Source of the DNA: an uncultured Oscillospiraceae bacterium
Lineage (GTDB): Bacteria; Bacillota; Clostridia; Oscillospirales; Ruminococcaceae
Direction: 5' to 3'
Length of the DNA stretch: 12,764 bases
Assembly (NCBI GenBank): GCA_910587335.1
Contig: CAJUMG010000007.1
Coordinates: 100,395-113,158 of the forward strand
This document shows positions 1-7,026 of this stretch, piece after piece. The notes under the pieces were generated by a model, which was given only the letters and a program-made list of their open reading frames with translations, did no database searches and had not been told where the DNA came from. The position numbers and the translations under genes were made by a program. Within the stretch, counting starts at the first letter, position 1. Each line of letters begins with the position of its first letter.

Positions 1-917
1 AGGGGGATCCAATCGATTATAAAAGCCTGGTGATCATCGGCGGCGGTGTAATCGGCGTGGAGTTTGCCACTTTTTATCAAAATCTTGGTTGTAATGTAAC
101 CATCGTTGAGGCAATGGACAGACTGCTGCCGACAATGGACCGGGAAATTTCTCAAAATCTTGGGATGATTCTAAAAAAACGGGGCGCTTCTATTCATACC
201 GGTGCTATGGTACAGAAAGTTACGAATGAAGACGGCGTACTTTCTTGCCATTTTGTCCAGAATGATCAGGATCATGTGGTGCAGGCCCAGGGAATATTGG
301 TTGCGATTGGCCGACGGCCCAATACCCAGGAGCTGTTTGGACCTGGAATATCTCCCAAGATGGATCGGGGCCGCATTATAACTGAACCGGACTTCTCTAC
401 CTCTATCGAAAACGTTTGGGCAATTGGAGATGTAGCCTCTTCTATTCAGCTGGCGCACTTAGCGTCCGCCCAAGGAATCGCTGTGGCAGAGATCATTGCA
501 GGGCATAAGCTGTCCCCCGATCTTTCGACAGTTCCCGCCTGCATCTATACCGACCCGGAGATTGCCAGCGTCGGCCTATCTGCCGACGAGGCCAAAGCCC
601 AGGGAATTTCGGTACAGACCGGGAAATTTTTAATGGCTGCTAATGGCAAAACCATCATCGAAGGGAAGGACCGCGGATTCATTAAGGTAGTCTGTGATGC
701 GGATTCCGGCGTTCTTCTTGGCGCGCAGCTGATGTGTGCCCGCGCGACAGACCTGGTCAGCGAATTTGCCAACGGAATTTCCAACCATCTAACCGCAGAA
801 CAGATGCGGCGGGTTATTCGCCCCCACCCGACTTTTAGCGAGGCGGTGACAGAAGCCTTTGAGGATCTCGAAGGTCACGCCGTTCATGTTGCGCCAAGAC
901 GCCGCCCGGCAAAATAG
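1..917 (+). CDS. lpdA: Dihydrolipoamide dehydrogenase-like flavoprotein (E3), 5'-truncated by window edge
   Basis: C-terminal 304 residues of a class I pyridine nucleotide-disulfide oxidoreductase. The frame is open to the window edge (first whole codon at base 3), so the GTG at 30 is an internal Val, not a start. Visible parts are the NAD-binding glycine motif GGGVIG near fragment residues 13-18, with an acidic residue (IVEAMD) at the end of the second strand; the AIGRRPN segment; the second FAD contact WAIGDVA; and the dimerisation domain ending in HPTFSEAVTEA, which supplies the His-Glu catalytic dyad typical of dihydrolipoamide dehydrogenase. The redox CxxxxC and first FAD motif lie outside the window. 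The family reoxidises lipoamide of 2-oxoacid dehydrogenase or glycine cleavage complexes with NAD+. The tail APRRRPAK is basic. Other class I reductases cannot be excluded without the N-terminus. The stop is TAG. Confidence 0.85.
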   Translation, partial: GDPIDYKSLVIIGGGVIGVEFATFYQNLGCNVTIVEAMDRLLPTMDREISQNLGMILKKRGASIHTGAMVQKVTNEDGVLSCHFVQNDQDHVVQAQGILVAIGRRPNTQELFGPGISPKMDRGRIITEPDFSTSIENVWAIGDVASSIQLAHLASAQGIAVAEIIAGHKLSPDLSTVPACIYTDPEIASVGLSADEAKAQGISVQTGKFLMAANGKTIIEGKDRGFIKVVCDADSGVLLGAQLMCARATDLVSEFANGISNHLTAEQMRRVIRPHPTFSEAVTEAFEDLEGHAVHVAPRRRPAK

Positions 918-1164
918 CATGAAAAACAGGTCAAAAAGTATCCCTTTTTCGGTCTGATTTACCATAAAAATGAAGGAATTTTCACTGCTTTTTTGCAGTT
1001 TTTTCTATCTTTATTTACACGGGCGTAACAATCGTCAGGTAGAATAAAATCATTCCAAGGAATAATTCCTGCCGGGGCTGCTGGGTATGGACGGAATACC
1101 GAACCAGTGGTCAGGCAGACAAACAATTCTTCCTATTGTGTACATAGGATTTCGATATAATACA
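918..1164. other. Gene-free stretch between lpdA and the prfB terminator
   Basis: No convincing coding frame is present. Apart from the weak hairpin at 984-1004, the stretch holds alternating ATTCC/GGAAT/ATTCC copies (1052-1056, 1059-1063, 1065-1069). It also holds a nested inverted repeat: CTGCC 1069-1073 with GGCAG 1114-1118, CTG 1081-1083 with CAG 1105-1107, and GGTAT 1084-1088 with ATACC 1096-1100. An isolated TATAAT sits at 1156-1161. I recognise no tRNA or known riboswitch. Confidence 0.5.
984..1004 (+). terminator. Weak intrinsic terminator candidate after lpdA
   Basis: ACTGC (984-988) and GCAGT (995-999) form a 5-bp stem around a T6 loop, followed directly by a run of Ts to 1004. It lies 67 bp after the lpdA stop. 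The stem is short, so efficiency is doubtful. Confidence 0.4.
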
Positions 1165-1198
1165 AAAAACCGACGGATTTTAAGGTCCGCCGGTTTTT
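1165..1198 (-). terminator. Intrinsic terminator of prfB (works on either strand by sequence)
   Basis: A 13-bp stem (1165-1177 with 1186-1198) has one imperfect pair, which on the minus strand is a G-U wobble, and an 8-nt loop. A-run and T-run flanks make it bidirectional in principle. It lies 43 bp past the prfB stop, so its main job is probably to end prfB transcription; it could also stop read-through from lpdA. Confidence 0.85.
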
Positions 1199-1240
1199 CA
1201 TTTTTTACCCTTTGGGAGAGAAATTTCAAAAGAATTATGA

Positions 1241-2359
1241 TTATTTTTGCAGCTGTCCTAAACTGCTTGCTTTTAGATAAGCGTTAATAAACCCATCCAG
1301 ATCACCGTCCATCACGGCGCCGATATTGCCATTTTCAAACCCGGTGCGATGGTCCTTTGCCAAGGTATAAGGCATAAACACATAGGATCGAATTTGATTG
1401 CCCCAGCCAATGTCCTTTTGGTCTCCCTTAATATCCTCGATTTTTTCCAGATGCTCTCGCTCCTTGATTTCAATCAGCTTAGAGCGCAGCATCTTCATAG
1501 CAACCTCCCGGTTTTGGTGCTGGCTTCGCTCATTTTGACAGGCAACGATTACACCGGTTGGAATATGGGTAATTCGGATGGCGGATTCGGTTTTATTGAC
1601 ATGCTGGCCGCCGGCTCCGCTGGACCGGTAGGTATCGACCTTCAGGTCCTCTTCCCGAATCTCTACTGCGGTATCGTCGTCGATTTCCGGCATTACTTCT
1701 AAAGAGGCGAAGGAGGTATGCCGCCGGCCGGATGCATCAAAGGGAGAGACGCGGACCAAGCGATGCACGCCGGTCTCAGACTTTAAATACCCATAGGCGT
1801 TTAACCCTTCGACGAGGATCGAAGCGCTTTTAATCCCCGCTTCTTCTCCATCTAATATATCCAGAATTTTCACTTTGAAACCATGCCGTTCCGCCCAACG
1901 GGTGTACATGCGCAGCAGCATCTGCACCCAATCCTGTGACTCTGTTCCGCCTGCTCCAGCATGGAAAGTTAAAATGGCATTTTTGCCGTCGTACTCGCCG
2001 GAAAGAAGGGTCAAAAGCTTTTGCTCCTCATAATAACCGGCCAGTGAATGATAAAGCTCTGACACTTCCGGATAAACAGACTCGTCCTGCTCTTCCATTG
2101 CAATTTCTAACAGAGTTGCCAAATCTTCGTAATCGTTCTCCATTTTCGTATAGGTAGCAATCTTATTTTTTATCTGGCTGATCTGTTGCAAAACGCGGGA
2201 AGAATTTTCTAAATCGTTCCAAAAATTTGGATCAGCTGTTTTTTCTTCCAACATAGTTTGCTTCTGCTGTAAATCGTCCATCCCAATGGCGGAACGATAA
2301 TCTTCGATCTGCGGTTTTAATTCCAAAAGCTTTCCTTTTAATTCTTCGAACTGGATCAT
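1241..2359 (-). CDS. prfB: Peptide chain release factor 2 (RF2)
   Basis: 372 aa, full length for RF2. The protein recognises UGA/UAA stop codons in the ribosomal A site and triggers hydrolysis of peptidyl-tRNA in the cytoplasm. An N-terminal helical domain (about 1-110) is followed by the RF core with RVSPFDASGRRHTSF, which holds the SPF tripeptide that reads UGA/UAA and so separates RF2 from RF1 (PxT). The catalytic GGQ follows in SSGAGGQHVNKTESA. The ATG at 2357-2359 has an AAGGAGA box 7 nt upstream. Many prfB genes carry a +1 programmed frameshift at an in-frame UGA near codon 25. Here the same region (YRSAIGMDDLQQK) is read straight through with no stop, so that autoregulation is absent. 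The stop is TAA. The gene is monocistronic between its own promoter and terminator. Confidence 0.97.
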   Translation of the reverse strand: MIQFEELKGKLLELKPQIEDYRSAIGMDDLQQKQTMLEEKTADPNFWNDLENSSRVLQQISQIKNKIATYTKMENDYEDLATLLEIAMEEQDESVYPEVSELYHSLAGYYEEQKLLTLLSGEYDGKNAILTFHAGAGGTESQDWVQMLLRMYTRWAERHGFKVKILDILDGEEAGIKSASILVEGLNAYGYLKSETGVHRLVRVSPFDASGRRHTSFASLEVMPEIDDDTAVEIREEDLKVDTYRSSGAGGQHVNKTESAIRITHIPTGVIVACQNERSQHQNREVAMKMLRSKLIEIKEREHLEKIEDIKGDQKDIGWGNQIRSYVFMPYTLAKDHRTGFENGNIGAVMDGDLDGFINAYLKASSLGQLQK

Positions 2360-2403
2360 AATCTCTCCTTATATCACAGCACAAACTAAATTTACCATAA
2401 ATC

Positions 2404-2432
2404 ATTATAAGGAATCTGCAACAAAAAGTAAA
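2404..2432 (-). promoter_or_regulatory. Sigma-A type promoter of prfB
   Basis: Read on the minus strand, a TTTACT -35 box (2432-2427) is followed by a 17-nt spacer and a perfect TATAAT -10 box (2409-2404). Transcription would begin near 2397, giving a leader of about 37 nt before the prfB start. Confidence 0.7.
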
Positions 2433-2502
2433 GCTTTCTGCGTATCCCGGCAAATGTTTTCAAAGTGTTCAAAATTAAGCCCTTTTCCCCGCTTTTTTTT
2501 CG

Positions 2503-2531
2503 TTGGGTTTTGTTGTAAAATAATCTATACT
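2503..2531 (+). promoter_or_regulatory. Possible promoter of the RING/DUF2628 gene
   Basis: TTGGGT (2503-2508), a 17-nt spacer and TATACT (2526-2531) lie about 50 bp before the start codon. The -10 matches the consensus at 5 of 6 positions, the -35 at only 3 of 6. It is divergent from the prfB promoter within the 222-bp intergenic space. Confidence 0.5.
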
Positions 2532-2565
2532 CTATTCTTTTGCTTTTAACTTGCTAAAATCCACA

Positions 2566-2584
2566 AAGGAGTGGCTTTTGTTTG
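2566..2584 (+). promoter_or_regulatory. Ribosome binding site fixing a TTG start
   Basis: AAAGGAG runs to 2571 and is spaced 10 nt from TTG at 2582-2584. No ATG or GTG in the right frame lies within normal distance, so the rare TTG start is the best choice. Confidence 0.75.
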
Positions 2585-3517
2585 AATAAGTATATGAACG
2601 CAACCTGTCCTGTTTGCGGAAAAACCTTTTCTGAAAAAGAAGATATTGTCGTTTGTCCGGACTGTGGCGCACCTCATCATCGGGAGTGCTACCAACAGCT
2701 AGGACACTGTGCGCTGATCAAAAACCATCAGCTTGGAATTAACTGGGAGCCGCCTGCCGCGCCAGAGGCGGAAAGTGAAGCGGTGAAGTGCCCGAGATGT
2801 GGTGCTGATAACCCGCCAGATGGTATTTTTTGCAGCAATTGCGGTCTGCGTTTAGGTGGGCAGGAGCAGCAGTCTGGCGCTGGAAATATCCCTCCTTATG
2901 CCCAACAAAGGCCTTCTTTTTTTGGAAGCGTCCCTCCCTATGGCGATCCTTATGGAGGAGCCAATCCGGATTTAGAAATGGACAGCGTAAAGGTGCGGGA
3001 TCTTTCTCAGTTTGTAGGAGGAAATGCCGCTTACTTTTTGACAAATTTTTCGCGGATGAAACAGTCCGGCCGGCCGATTTCCTTTAATTTTTCTGCCTTT
3101 TTCTTTGGGTGGAAGTATCTTTTATATCGAAAGATGTATGGCCTTTCTCTGCTGGTTTTTGTTGTCAACACCCTGCTGAGTTTGCCTGCGGCGATCTGTC
3201 TGTATGAGGATTTATCGGTTGCCTCTGGATTGCTGGCGAATTATTCAGCCGGATTTGAGACGTTGCTTTTTGCTGCGCAAATTTGCAGCATTGTTTCTAC
3301 TATGCTATCCATGGCCCTTTGTCTATTTGGCAACTGGATATACTATCGTCACTGCATTCGAAAAATTCAGAAAATCCAGAAAAAGCCCTATGTATCGGCA
3401 CAGGAGTATTCTGCTGTTTTGGCCAAAAAAGGCCGCACGAATCTATTTGTCATTGGATTTTTGATGATGCTTTATGTGGTATTTTGCATGATGATGGTAC
3501 CATATTTTATGGTATAG
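2582..3517 (+). CDS. RING-like finger / zinc ribbon / DUF2628-type membrane protein
   Basis: 311 aa. The N-terminus has two metal-binding modules: a RING-like finger with C9-C12, C25-C28, H32/H33, C36 and C43, then a zinc ribbon C70-C73...C84-C87. A Gly/Pro/Tyr-rich linker (about 92-130) follows. The C-terminal part (about 145-311) fits DUF2628: the SFNFSAFFFGWKYLLYRKMY segment, three hydrophobic spans (about 187-208, 226-250, 287-309) and a NWIYYRH motif after the second. The start is TTG at 2582: AAAGGAG ends at 2571, 10 nt upstream, while the next candidate, ATG at 2594, is too far from that site. Zinc-ribbon/DUF2628 proteins are common in Clostridia and their molecular role is unknown; it probably resides in the membrane with its fingers in the cytoplasm. 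No function is assigned. Confidence 0.85.
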   Translation: MNKYMNATCPVCGKTFSEKEDIVVCPDCGAPHHRECYQQLGHCALIKNHQLGINWEPPAAPEAESEAVKCPRCGADNPPDGIFCSNCGLRLGGQEQQSGAGNIPPYAQQRPSFFGSVPPYGDPYGGANPDLEMDSVKVRDLSQFVGGNAAYFLTNFSRMKQSGRPISFNFSAFFFGWKYLLYRKMYGLSLLVFVVNTLLSLPAAICLYEDLSVASGLLANYSAGFETLLFAAQICSIVSTMLSMALCLFGNWIYYRHCIRKIQKIQKKPYVSAQEYSAVLAKKGRTNLFVIGFLMMLYVVFCMMMVPYFMV

Positions 3518-3545
3518 CTTCGCTACATGGGTTGTATAGTGCTTT

Positions 3546-3571
3546 CCCTGCCTTCTGTAACACCGGCAGGG
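3546..3571 (+). terminator. Weak terminator or attenuator hairpin before galU
   Basis: CCCTGCC (3546-3552) pairs with GGCAGGG (3565-3571), 7 bp GC-rich, with a 12-nt loop. Only ATTTTG follows, so the U-run is poor. I see no good promoter between it and galU, so galU may depend partly on read-through. Confidence 0.45.
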
Positions 3572-3645
3572 ATTTTGAGGTTTACATAAAAGGCGTTCTG
3601 CTTGCCGGTTCGTTTTTAGAAATTCTTATTTTAGGAGGAAATTGT

Positions 3646-4515
3646 ATGAAGGTTACCAAGGCAATTATTCCCGCCGCTGGCCTTGGGACGCGTGTTTTGC
3701 CCGCATCCAAATCTATTCCCAAAGAGATGTTGCCGATTGTGGACAAGCCAGCTATCCAATACATTGTGGAGGAAGCGGTCCAATCGGGCATTACCGATAT
3801 TTTGATTATAACCAACCGTGGGAAAAGTCCCATGGAAGATCATTTTGACCGGTCCCCTGAATTGGAGGAACGGCTATTGGCCTCGGGCAAGAGGGATTTA
3901 TACGATCAAATTGTGGACGTAACCAAAATAGCCAACATTCAGTATGTACGACAAAAAGAAACCAAAGGACTGGGTCACGCGGTTTGGTGTGCCAAATCCT
4001 TTGTAGGAGATGATCCGTTTGCCGTTATGTACGGCGACGATGTGATTATCAGCGATAATCCGGTATGTGGTCAGCTGTGTAAGGTGTATGATGAATTTGG
4101 TCTTGCTGTTGCGGGTATTAAGGAAGTAACAGAAGAGCAGATTTTGAAGTATTCTTCTCTTAAAACAGAGCCCATTCGGGATAATTTGTTCAAGATTACT
4201 GACATGATTGAAAAACCGAAAAAAGATCAGGTTCTGTCCTTGTACTCTATTTTAGGCCGCTGTGTATTACCTGCCAAAATCTTTTCTATTTTGGAAAACA
4301 CCAAGCCCGGCGCAGGCGGTGAAATTCAGCTGACCGACGCCATGTTACAGTTGGCTTACACAGAAGGTATGATCGGCGTTGATTATATTGGCACCCGGTA
4401 TGATATGGGCAATAAGCTTGGAATTTTGCAAGCTTCGATAGAAGTGGGTCTGAAGCATCCTGAAATTCGTGTGGAGCTGCGAAAATATCTGAAAGATCTG
4501 GTAAAATCTCTTTAA
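3646..4515 (+). CDS. galU: UTP-glucose-1-phosphate uridylyltransferase
   Basis: 289 aa, normal length. The enzyme makes UDP-glucose from UTP and glucose-1-phosphate in the cytoplasm, feeding glycolipid, cell-wall teichoic acid, capsule and galactose pathways. Visible motifs are the nucleotidyltransferase signature AGLGTRVLPASKSIPKEMLP (11-30) with the GLGTR loop and Lys26; TKGLGHAV (106-113); the metal-binding YGDD (129-132); the EKP segment (189-191); GGEIQLTD (224-231); and YDMGNKLG (252-259). The ATG at 3646 has AGGAGG 7 nt upstream and begins exactly at the family's usual N-terminus. The frame stays open further upstream to 3283, but that stretch overlaps the preceding gene and is not GalU-like. 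A strong promoter for rpsF starts only 16 bp after the stop. Confidence 0.95.
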   Translation: MKVTKAIIPAAGLGTRVLPASKSIPKEMLPIVDKPAIQYIVEEAVQSGITDILIITNRGKSPMEDHFDRSPELEERLLASGKRDLYDQIVDVTKIANIQYVRQKETKGLGHAVWCAKSFVGDDPFAVMYGDDVIISDNPVCGQLCKVYDEFGLAVAGIKEVTEEQILKYSSLKTEPIRDNLFKITDMIEKPKKDQVLSLYSILGRCVLPAKIFSILENTKPGAGGEIQLTDAMLQLAYTEGMIGVDYIGTRYDMGNKLGILQASIEVGLKHPEIRVELRKYLKDLVKSL

Positions 4516-4530
4516 GCTAGAGACTTTATA

Positions 4531-4559
4531 TTGACTTTATTGGACAAAGCTGATAGAAT
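4531..4559 (+). promoter_or_regulatory. Strong sigma-A promoter of the rpsF-ssb-rpsR operon
   Basis: TTGACT (4531-4536), a 17-nt spacer and TAGAAT (4554-4559) give five of six matches in each box. The expected start site near 4566 gives a leader of about 80 nt. Confidence 0.85.
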
Positions 4560-4577
4560 AAACCTGTTATGCGGCTG

Positions 4578-4622
4578 ATAAGGCCTCTAACATCCTTGCT
4601 CTGCTTTTAGGCAGGGCCTTAT
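4578..4622 (+). promoter_or_regulatory. Structured 5' leader of rpsF, candidate S6:S18 autoregulatory element
   Basis: A perfect 8-bp outer stem (ATAAGGCC 4578-4585 with GGCCTTAT 4615-4622) encloses an inner stem CTGC/GCAG (4601-4604, 4611-4614). About 15 unpaired bases lie on the 5' side only. This asymmetric-bulge shape just before the rpsF ribosome binding site resembles published rpsF leaders bound by the S6:S18 complex. I do not see the CCG expected in the bulge of that motif, so the assignment is tentative. Confidence 0.45.
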
Positions 4623-4645
4623 GTCCAGAAGGAGGTGTAACAAAA

Positions 4646-4942
4646 ATGGCAAAAACTATCCAGCAGTATGAGACGACGATGATCCTGAACACCAAAAAAG
4701 GTGAGGATGGCGTCAACGCACTGATTGAAAAGTTCAAAAACCTCATCAGTGAAAACGGCACGATTGACAATGTGGACGACTGGGGCAAGCGCAGACTTGC
4801 TTATGAAATCGAGGATGAGCAGGAAGGGTATTACGTAATGATTACCTTTACCGCAAAACCGGATTTCCCCGCTGAGTTGGATCGTATTTACAACATCACC
4901 GACGGTGTGCTCCGTTCCCTGACCGTAGCAGTAGAGGAATAA
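4646..4942 (+). CDS. rpsF: Small ribosomal subunit protein S6
   Basis: 98 aa, the usual size. S6 binds the central domain of 16S rRNA in the 30S subunit as a heterodimer with S18, which is encoded two genes downstream. Typical features are the N-terminal strand QQYETTMIL, the central DDWGKRRLAYEI, the YYVMITFTA strand and the terminal DGVLRSLTV. An unusually complete AAGGAGGTG box lies 8 nt before the ATG, fitting high expression. First gene of a three-gene operon; 24 bp separate its stop from ssb. Confidence 0.97.
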   Translation: MAKTIQQYETTMILNTKKGEDGVNALIEKFKNLISENGTIDNVDDWGKRRLAYEIEDEQEGYYVMITFTAKPDFPAELDRIYNITDGVLRSLTVAVEE

Positions 4943-4966
4943 CAAAAAGAAAGGACGGATTTTACA

Positions 4967-5419
4967 ATGTATAATAAGGCTATTATTATGGGGCGTTTGA
5001 CTGCCGACCCAGAACTGCGGCAGACACCCAGTAATATTTCCGTCACTTCTTTTACTGTCGCTTGCGACCGTGCTTATTCTAAGGGCGCGGAGCGGCAGAC
5101 AGACTTTATTGACTGTGTTGCCTGGAGAGGTACTGCCGAATTTGTTTGCCGTTATTTTCAAAAAGGCAAACCGATCTTGGTGGAAGGCCGTTTGCAGGTA
5201 ACCAACTATACGGATAAGAACGGCGAAAAGCGCAGACGTTACGAAGTTGTAGCGGACAATGTACACTTTGTTGATAGCGGCAGAAATAATTCCAATGATA
5301 CTGGAGGTACCTTCCCTACCCCTGCAGCGGGAGGAAACGTCAATACGAGTGTGGCTTATTCCAGCGGTAACACAGAGGATTTTGAAGAAATTGACGGATT
5401 GGACGATCTGCCCTTCTAG
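4967..5419 (+). CDS. ssb: Single-stranded DNA-binding protein
   Basis: 150 aa. It coats single-stranded DNA in replication, recombination and repair, normally as a homotetramer. The OB fold covers about 1-104, opening MYNKAIIMGRLTADPE and including QTDFIDCVAWRGTAE, KGKPILVEGRLQ and YEVVADNVHFV. A flexible Gly/Asn/Thr-rich tail of about 40 residues ends in the acidic tip DDLPF, the docking site for partner proteins such as replication and repair enzymes. It sits between rpsF and rpsR, its standard place in Firmicutes. A weaker AAGGAC box lies 10 nt before the ATG, and about 30 bp separate its stop from rpsR. Confidence 0.96.
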   Translation: MYNKAIIMGRLTADPELRQTPSNISVTSFTVACDRAYSKGAERQTDFIDCVAWRGTAEFVCRYFQKGKPILVEGRLQVTNYTDKNGEKRRRYEVVADNVHFVDSGRNNSNDTGGTFPTPAAGGNVNTSVAYSSGNTEDFEEIDGLDDLPF

Positions 5420-5449
5420 TGTTCACGATTTTTAAGGAGGTTTTTACTC

Positions 5450-5698
5450 ATGGAAAGACCTGAGAGAGGTAACCGTGGCGGCAGAAAAGGCCGCAAAAAG
5501 GTATGTGCTTTCTGTGCTGATAAAATTGATCATATCAGCTATTACAAAGATATTCCGAAGATCAGAAGATGCCTGTCTGAAAGAGCGAAGATTATTCCTC
5601 GCAGAGTAACAGGCACCTGCGCGAAGCATCAGCGTCAGCTGACTGTTGCGATTAAACGTGCAAGACATTTGGCTCTTCTGCCCTACACCAGCAACTAA
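5450..5698 (+). CDS. rpsR: Small ribosomal subunit protein S18, zinc-binding type
   Basis: 82 aa. Partner of S6 on the 30S platform. The basic N-terminus (GNRGGRKGRKK) leads to the conserved core YKDIPKIRRCLSERAKIIPRR and the C-terminal HQRQLTVAIKRARHLALLPY. Four cysteines (C19, C22, C41, C57) mark the C+ form expected to bind zinc; many bacteria carry a cysteine-free paralogue. AAGGAGG lies 9 nt before the ATG. It is the last gene of the rpsF operon, with a strong terminator 19 bp after the stop. Confidence 0.97.
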   Translation: MERPERGNRGGRKGRKKVCAFCADKIDHISYYKDIPKIRRCLSERAKIIPRRVTGTCAKHQRQLTVAIKRARHLALLPYTSN

Positions 5699-5716
5699 AA
5701 TCTTTTGATAACAAGC

Positions 5717-5755
5717 AAAAAGCTCTCTGTCAAAAATCTTGACAGAGAGCTTTTT
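5717..5755 (+). terminator. Strong bidirectional terminator between rpsR and the XRE gene
   Basis: A perfect 16-bp stem (5717-5732 with 5740-5755) with a 7-nt loop; the stem ends are A-run and T-run. It lies between the convergent genes rpsR and the XRE regulator and can serve both. Confidence 0.95.
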
Positions 5756-5787
5756 GTACTTTTGATGATCGGCTATATATGCGGTCG

Positions 5788-7023
5788 TTATTTAGTGGGA
5801 TAGAGAATTTCTGTTTCATTAATAGGTGAAGATTGCCCATCTCCAAAAGAGTGGGTGGTTTGTTTATACTGGATGCCAAATCGGTCTACAACTGTTATTT
5901 CAATAGAAATCTGCTGCCATTCCCCTGTTTTAAAGCTTTCCTTCATCGGAACGGCCACGGCAATGGAATCGTAGTAATCTGTAACGGCGCTACTACCCTG
6001 ATCATAATTGGGCTTTGGCTGATTTTCATAAAAATCAATGTCATACTTTCGAAAAACCTTCCCGTCTTTATATAATTGGACGACTCCACTGTCTGGATAG
6101 TTAGCCAGCGCAGGATAACGATATCCGTTATTCATCTGCGTATTGACCACCAGTGACCCGTTAATCGACAAGGTCCCTCTTGATTCATCAATCAGCGCGT
6201 ATTGGGACATATCCCCCTGAAAAGTTGAAGTGACGGTAAGCAAGTAATCATCAAATCCATAAATAGAGTCCAGAGATTCAGACAGGCTCTCTCCGTTCTC
6301 TAAAAAGGTTGCTGATACCCTAATTTCATGAGAAGTTGGCAAAGAAACTGTCCCAGAAAAAATACCTCCGGTTTGGTCAATATCCTCTAATAGAATCGGT
6401 TCAAAATCTGAACCGGAAAAAGTAAGGATCATGCGGGTGTTTTCTGTATAATGTTTGGGGGTGACAAAAAATTTCACCTGGATTTTTTTACTAATCGGCT
6501 GAAAGCTTAACACATCGAAATGGTATTCTGATATAGCACTCCCCTGTTTTTCTAAGCTTTCTTCAATTTCTGTACGAAGAGATCCGATGGTCATACTCCA
6601 TTCAGCTCTTACATTTCCAAGATCGCTTTGAATAGAGGAGAGCTGTTGATTTAGCCCTTGAATCTGCATCTGTGTATAGATGATTGTTGCTGTCAGCGCC
6701 AGAATACAGCCGGCAAGGATGCTCCCCAAAACAATATATCTTTTGCGATTGGTGGGAGGCGCCATCTGCATAACTTTATTTTCTGTTTCTTCGCAAGAAA
6801 ACGCCGGCTTTTCCCCCTGGGCATTTTCCTCCAACTGAAGCAACTCGCTGAGAGAGACTCCAAAAATTCGGCTAAGTTCCTTCAGGTTTTCCAGTTCCGG
6901 TACGGCTTTTCCCGATTCCCATTTTGAAACCGCCTGACGAGATACTCCGATTTTTTCTCCCAATTCCTCCTGGGATAATCCACTTTTTTTTCTTAAAAGC
7001 ACAATCTGATCTGCTAGCTCCAT
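5788..7023 (-). CDS. Membrane-anchored XRE-family transcriptional regulator with external sensor-like domain
   Basis: 411 aa. Residues about 4-60 form an XRE/HTH_3 DNA-binding domain (LSQEELGEKIGVSRQAVSKW as the helix-turn-helix). A polar linker runs to about 93. A single transmembrane helix (about 96-117, positively charged RKR before it) and a short predicted coiled coil (about 118-160) follow. The remaining ~245 residues are strand-rich with no motif I recognise and should lie outside the membrane. This is a one-component layout: external input, DNA-binding inside. The ATG at 7023 is chosen because AAAGGAG ends 9 nt upstream; a TTG three codons earlier (7032) abuts that box and is not usable. 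The gene has its own promoter region and is separated by a terminator from the kinase operon upstream. Ligand and target genes are unknown; autoregulation is plausible from repeats at its promoter. Confidence 0.85.
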   Translation of the reverse strand: MELADQIVLLRKKSGLSQEELGEKIGVSRQAVSKWESGKAVPELENLKELSRIFGVSLSELLQLEENAQGEKPAFSCEETENKVMQMAPPTNRKRYIVLGSILAGCILALTATIIYTQMQIQGLNQQLSSIQSDLGNVRAEWSMTIGSLRTEIEESLEKQGSAISEYHFDVLSFQPISKKIQVKFFVTPKHYTENTRMILTFSGSDFEPILLEDIDQTGGIFSGTVSLPTSHEIRVSATFLENGESLSESLDSIYGFDDYLLTVTSTFQGDMSQYALIDESRGTLSINGSLVVNTQMNNGYRYPALANYPDSGVVQLYKDGKVFRKYDIDFYENQPKPNYDQGSSAVTDYYDSIAVAVPMKESFKTGEWQQISIEITVVDRFGIQYKQTTHSFGDGQSSPINETEILYPTK

Positions 7024-7026
7024 GGG

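Noticed and set aside
30..917. GTG at 30 as the start of the lpdA-like gene
   Set aside because: The frame stays open to base 3 and the codons before it read as normal protein leading into the NAD-binding motif; the gene simply begins before the window.
1060..1120. tRNA or known riboswitch on the minus strand
   Set aside because: A GGTTCGG stretch hinted at a T-arm, but the loop sequence and the acceptor and anticodon arms do not fit.
1156..1161. Perfect TATAAT as a promoter
   Set aside because: No -35 box at a workable distance, and a transcript would meet the terminator hairpin at once.
1087..1287. 66-codon open frame on the plus strand
   Set aside because: It runs through the prfB terminator and into the 3' end of prfB; no ribosome binding site and no recognisable protein.
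3283..3645. N-terminal extension of galU
   Set aside because: It overlaps the upstream gene in another frame and has no GalU similarity; the ATG at 3646 has an ideal ribosome binding site and the family N-terminus.
4619..5266. 215-codon open frame on the minus strand
   Set aside because: It is antisense to rpsF and ssb, whose identities are certain; there is no ribosome binding site and the protein has no family features.
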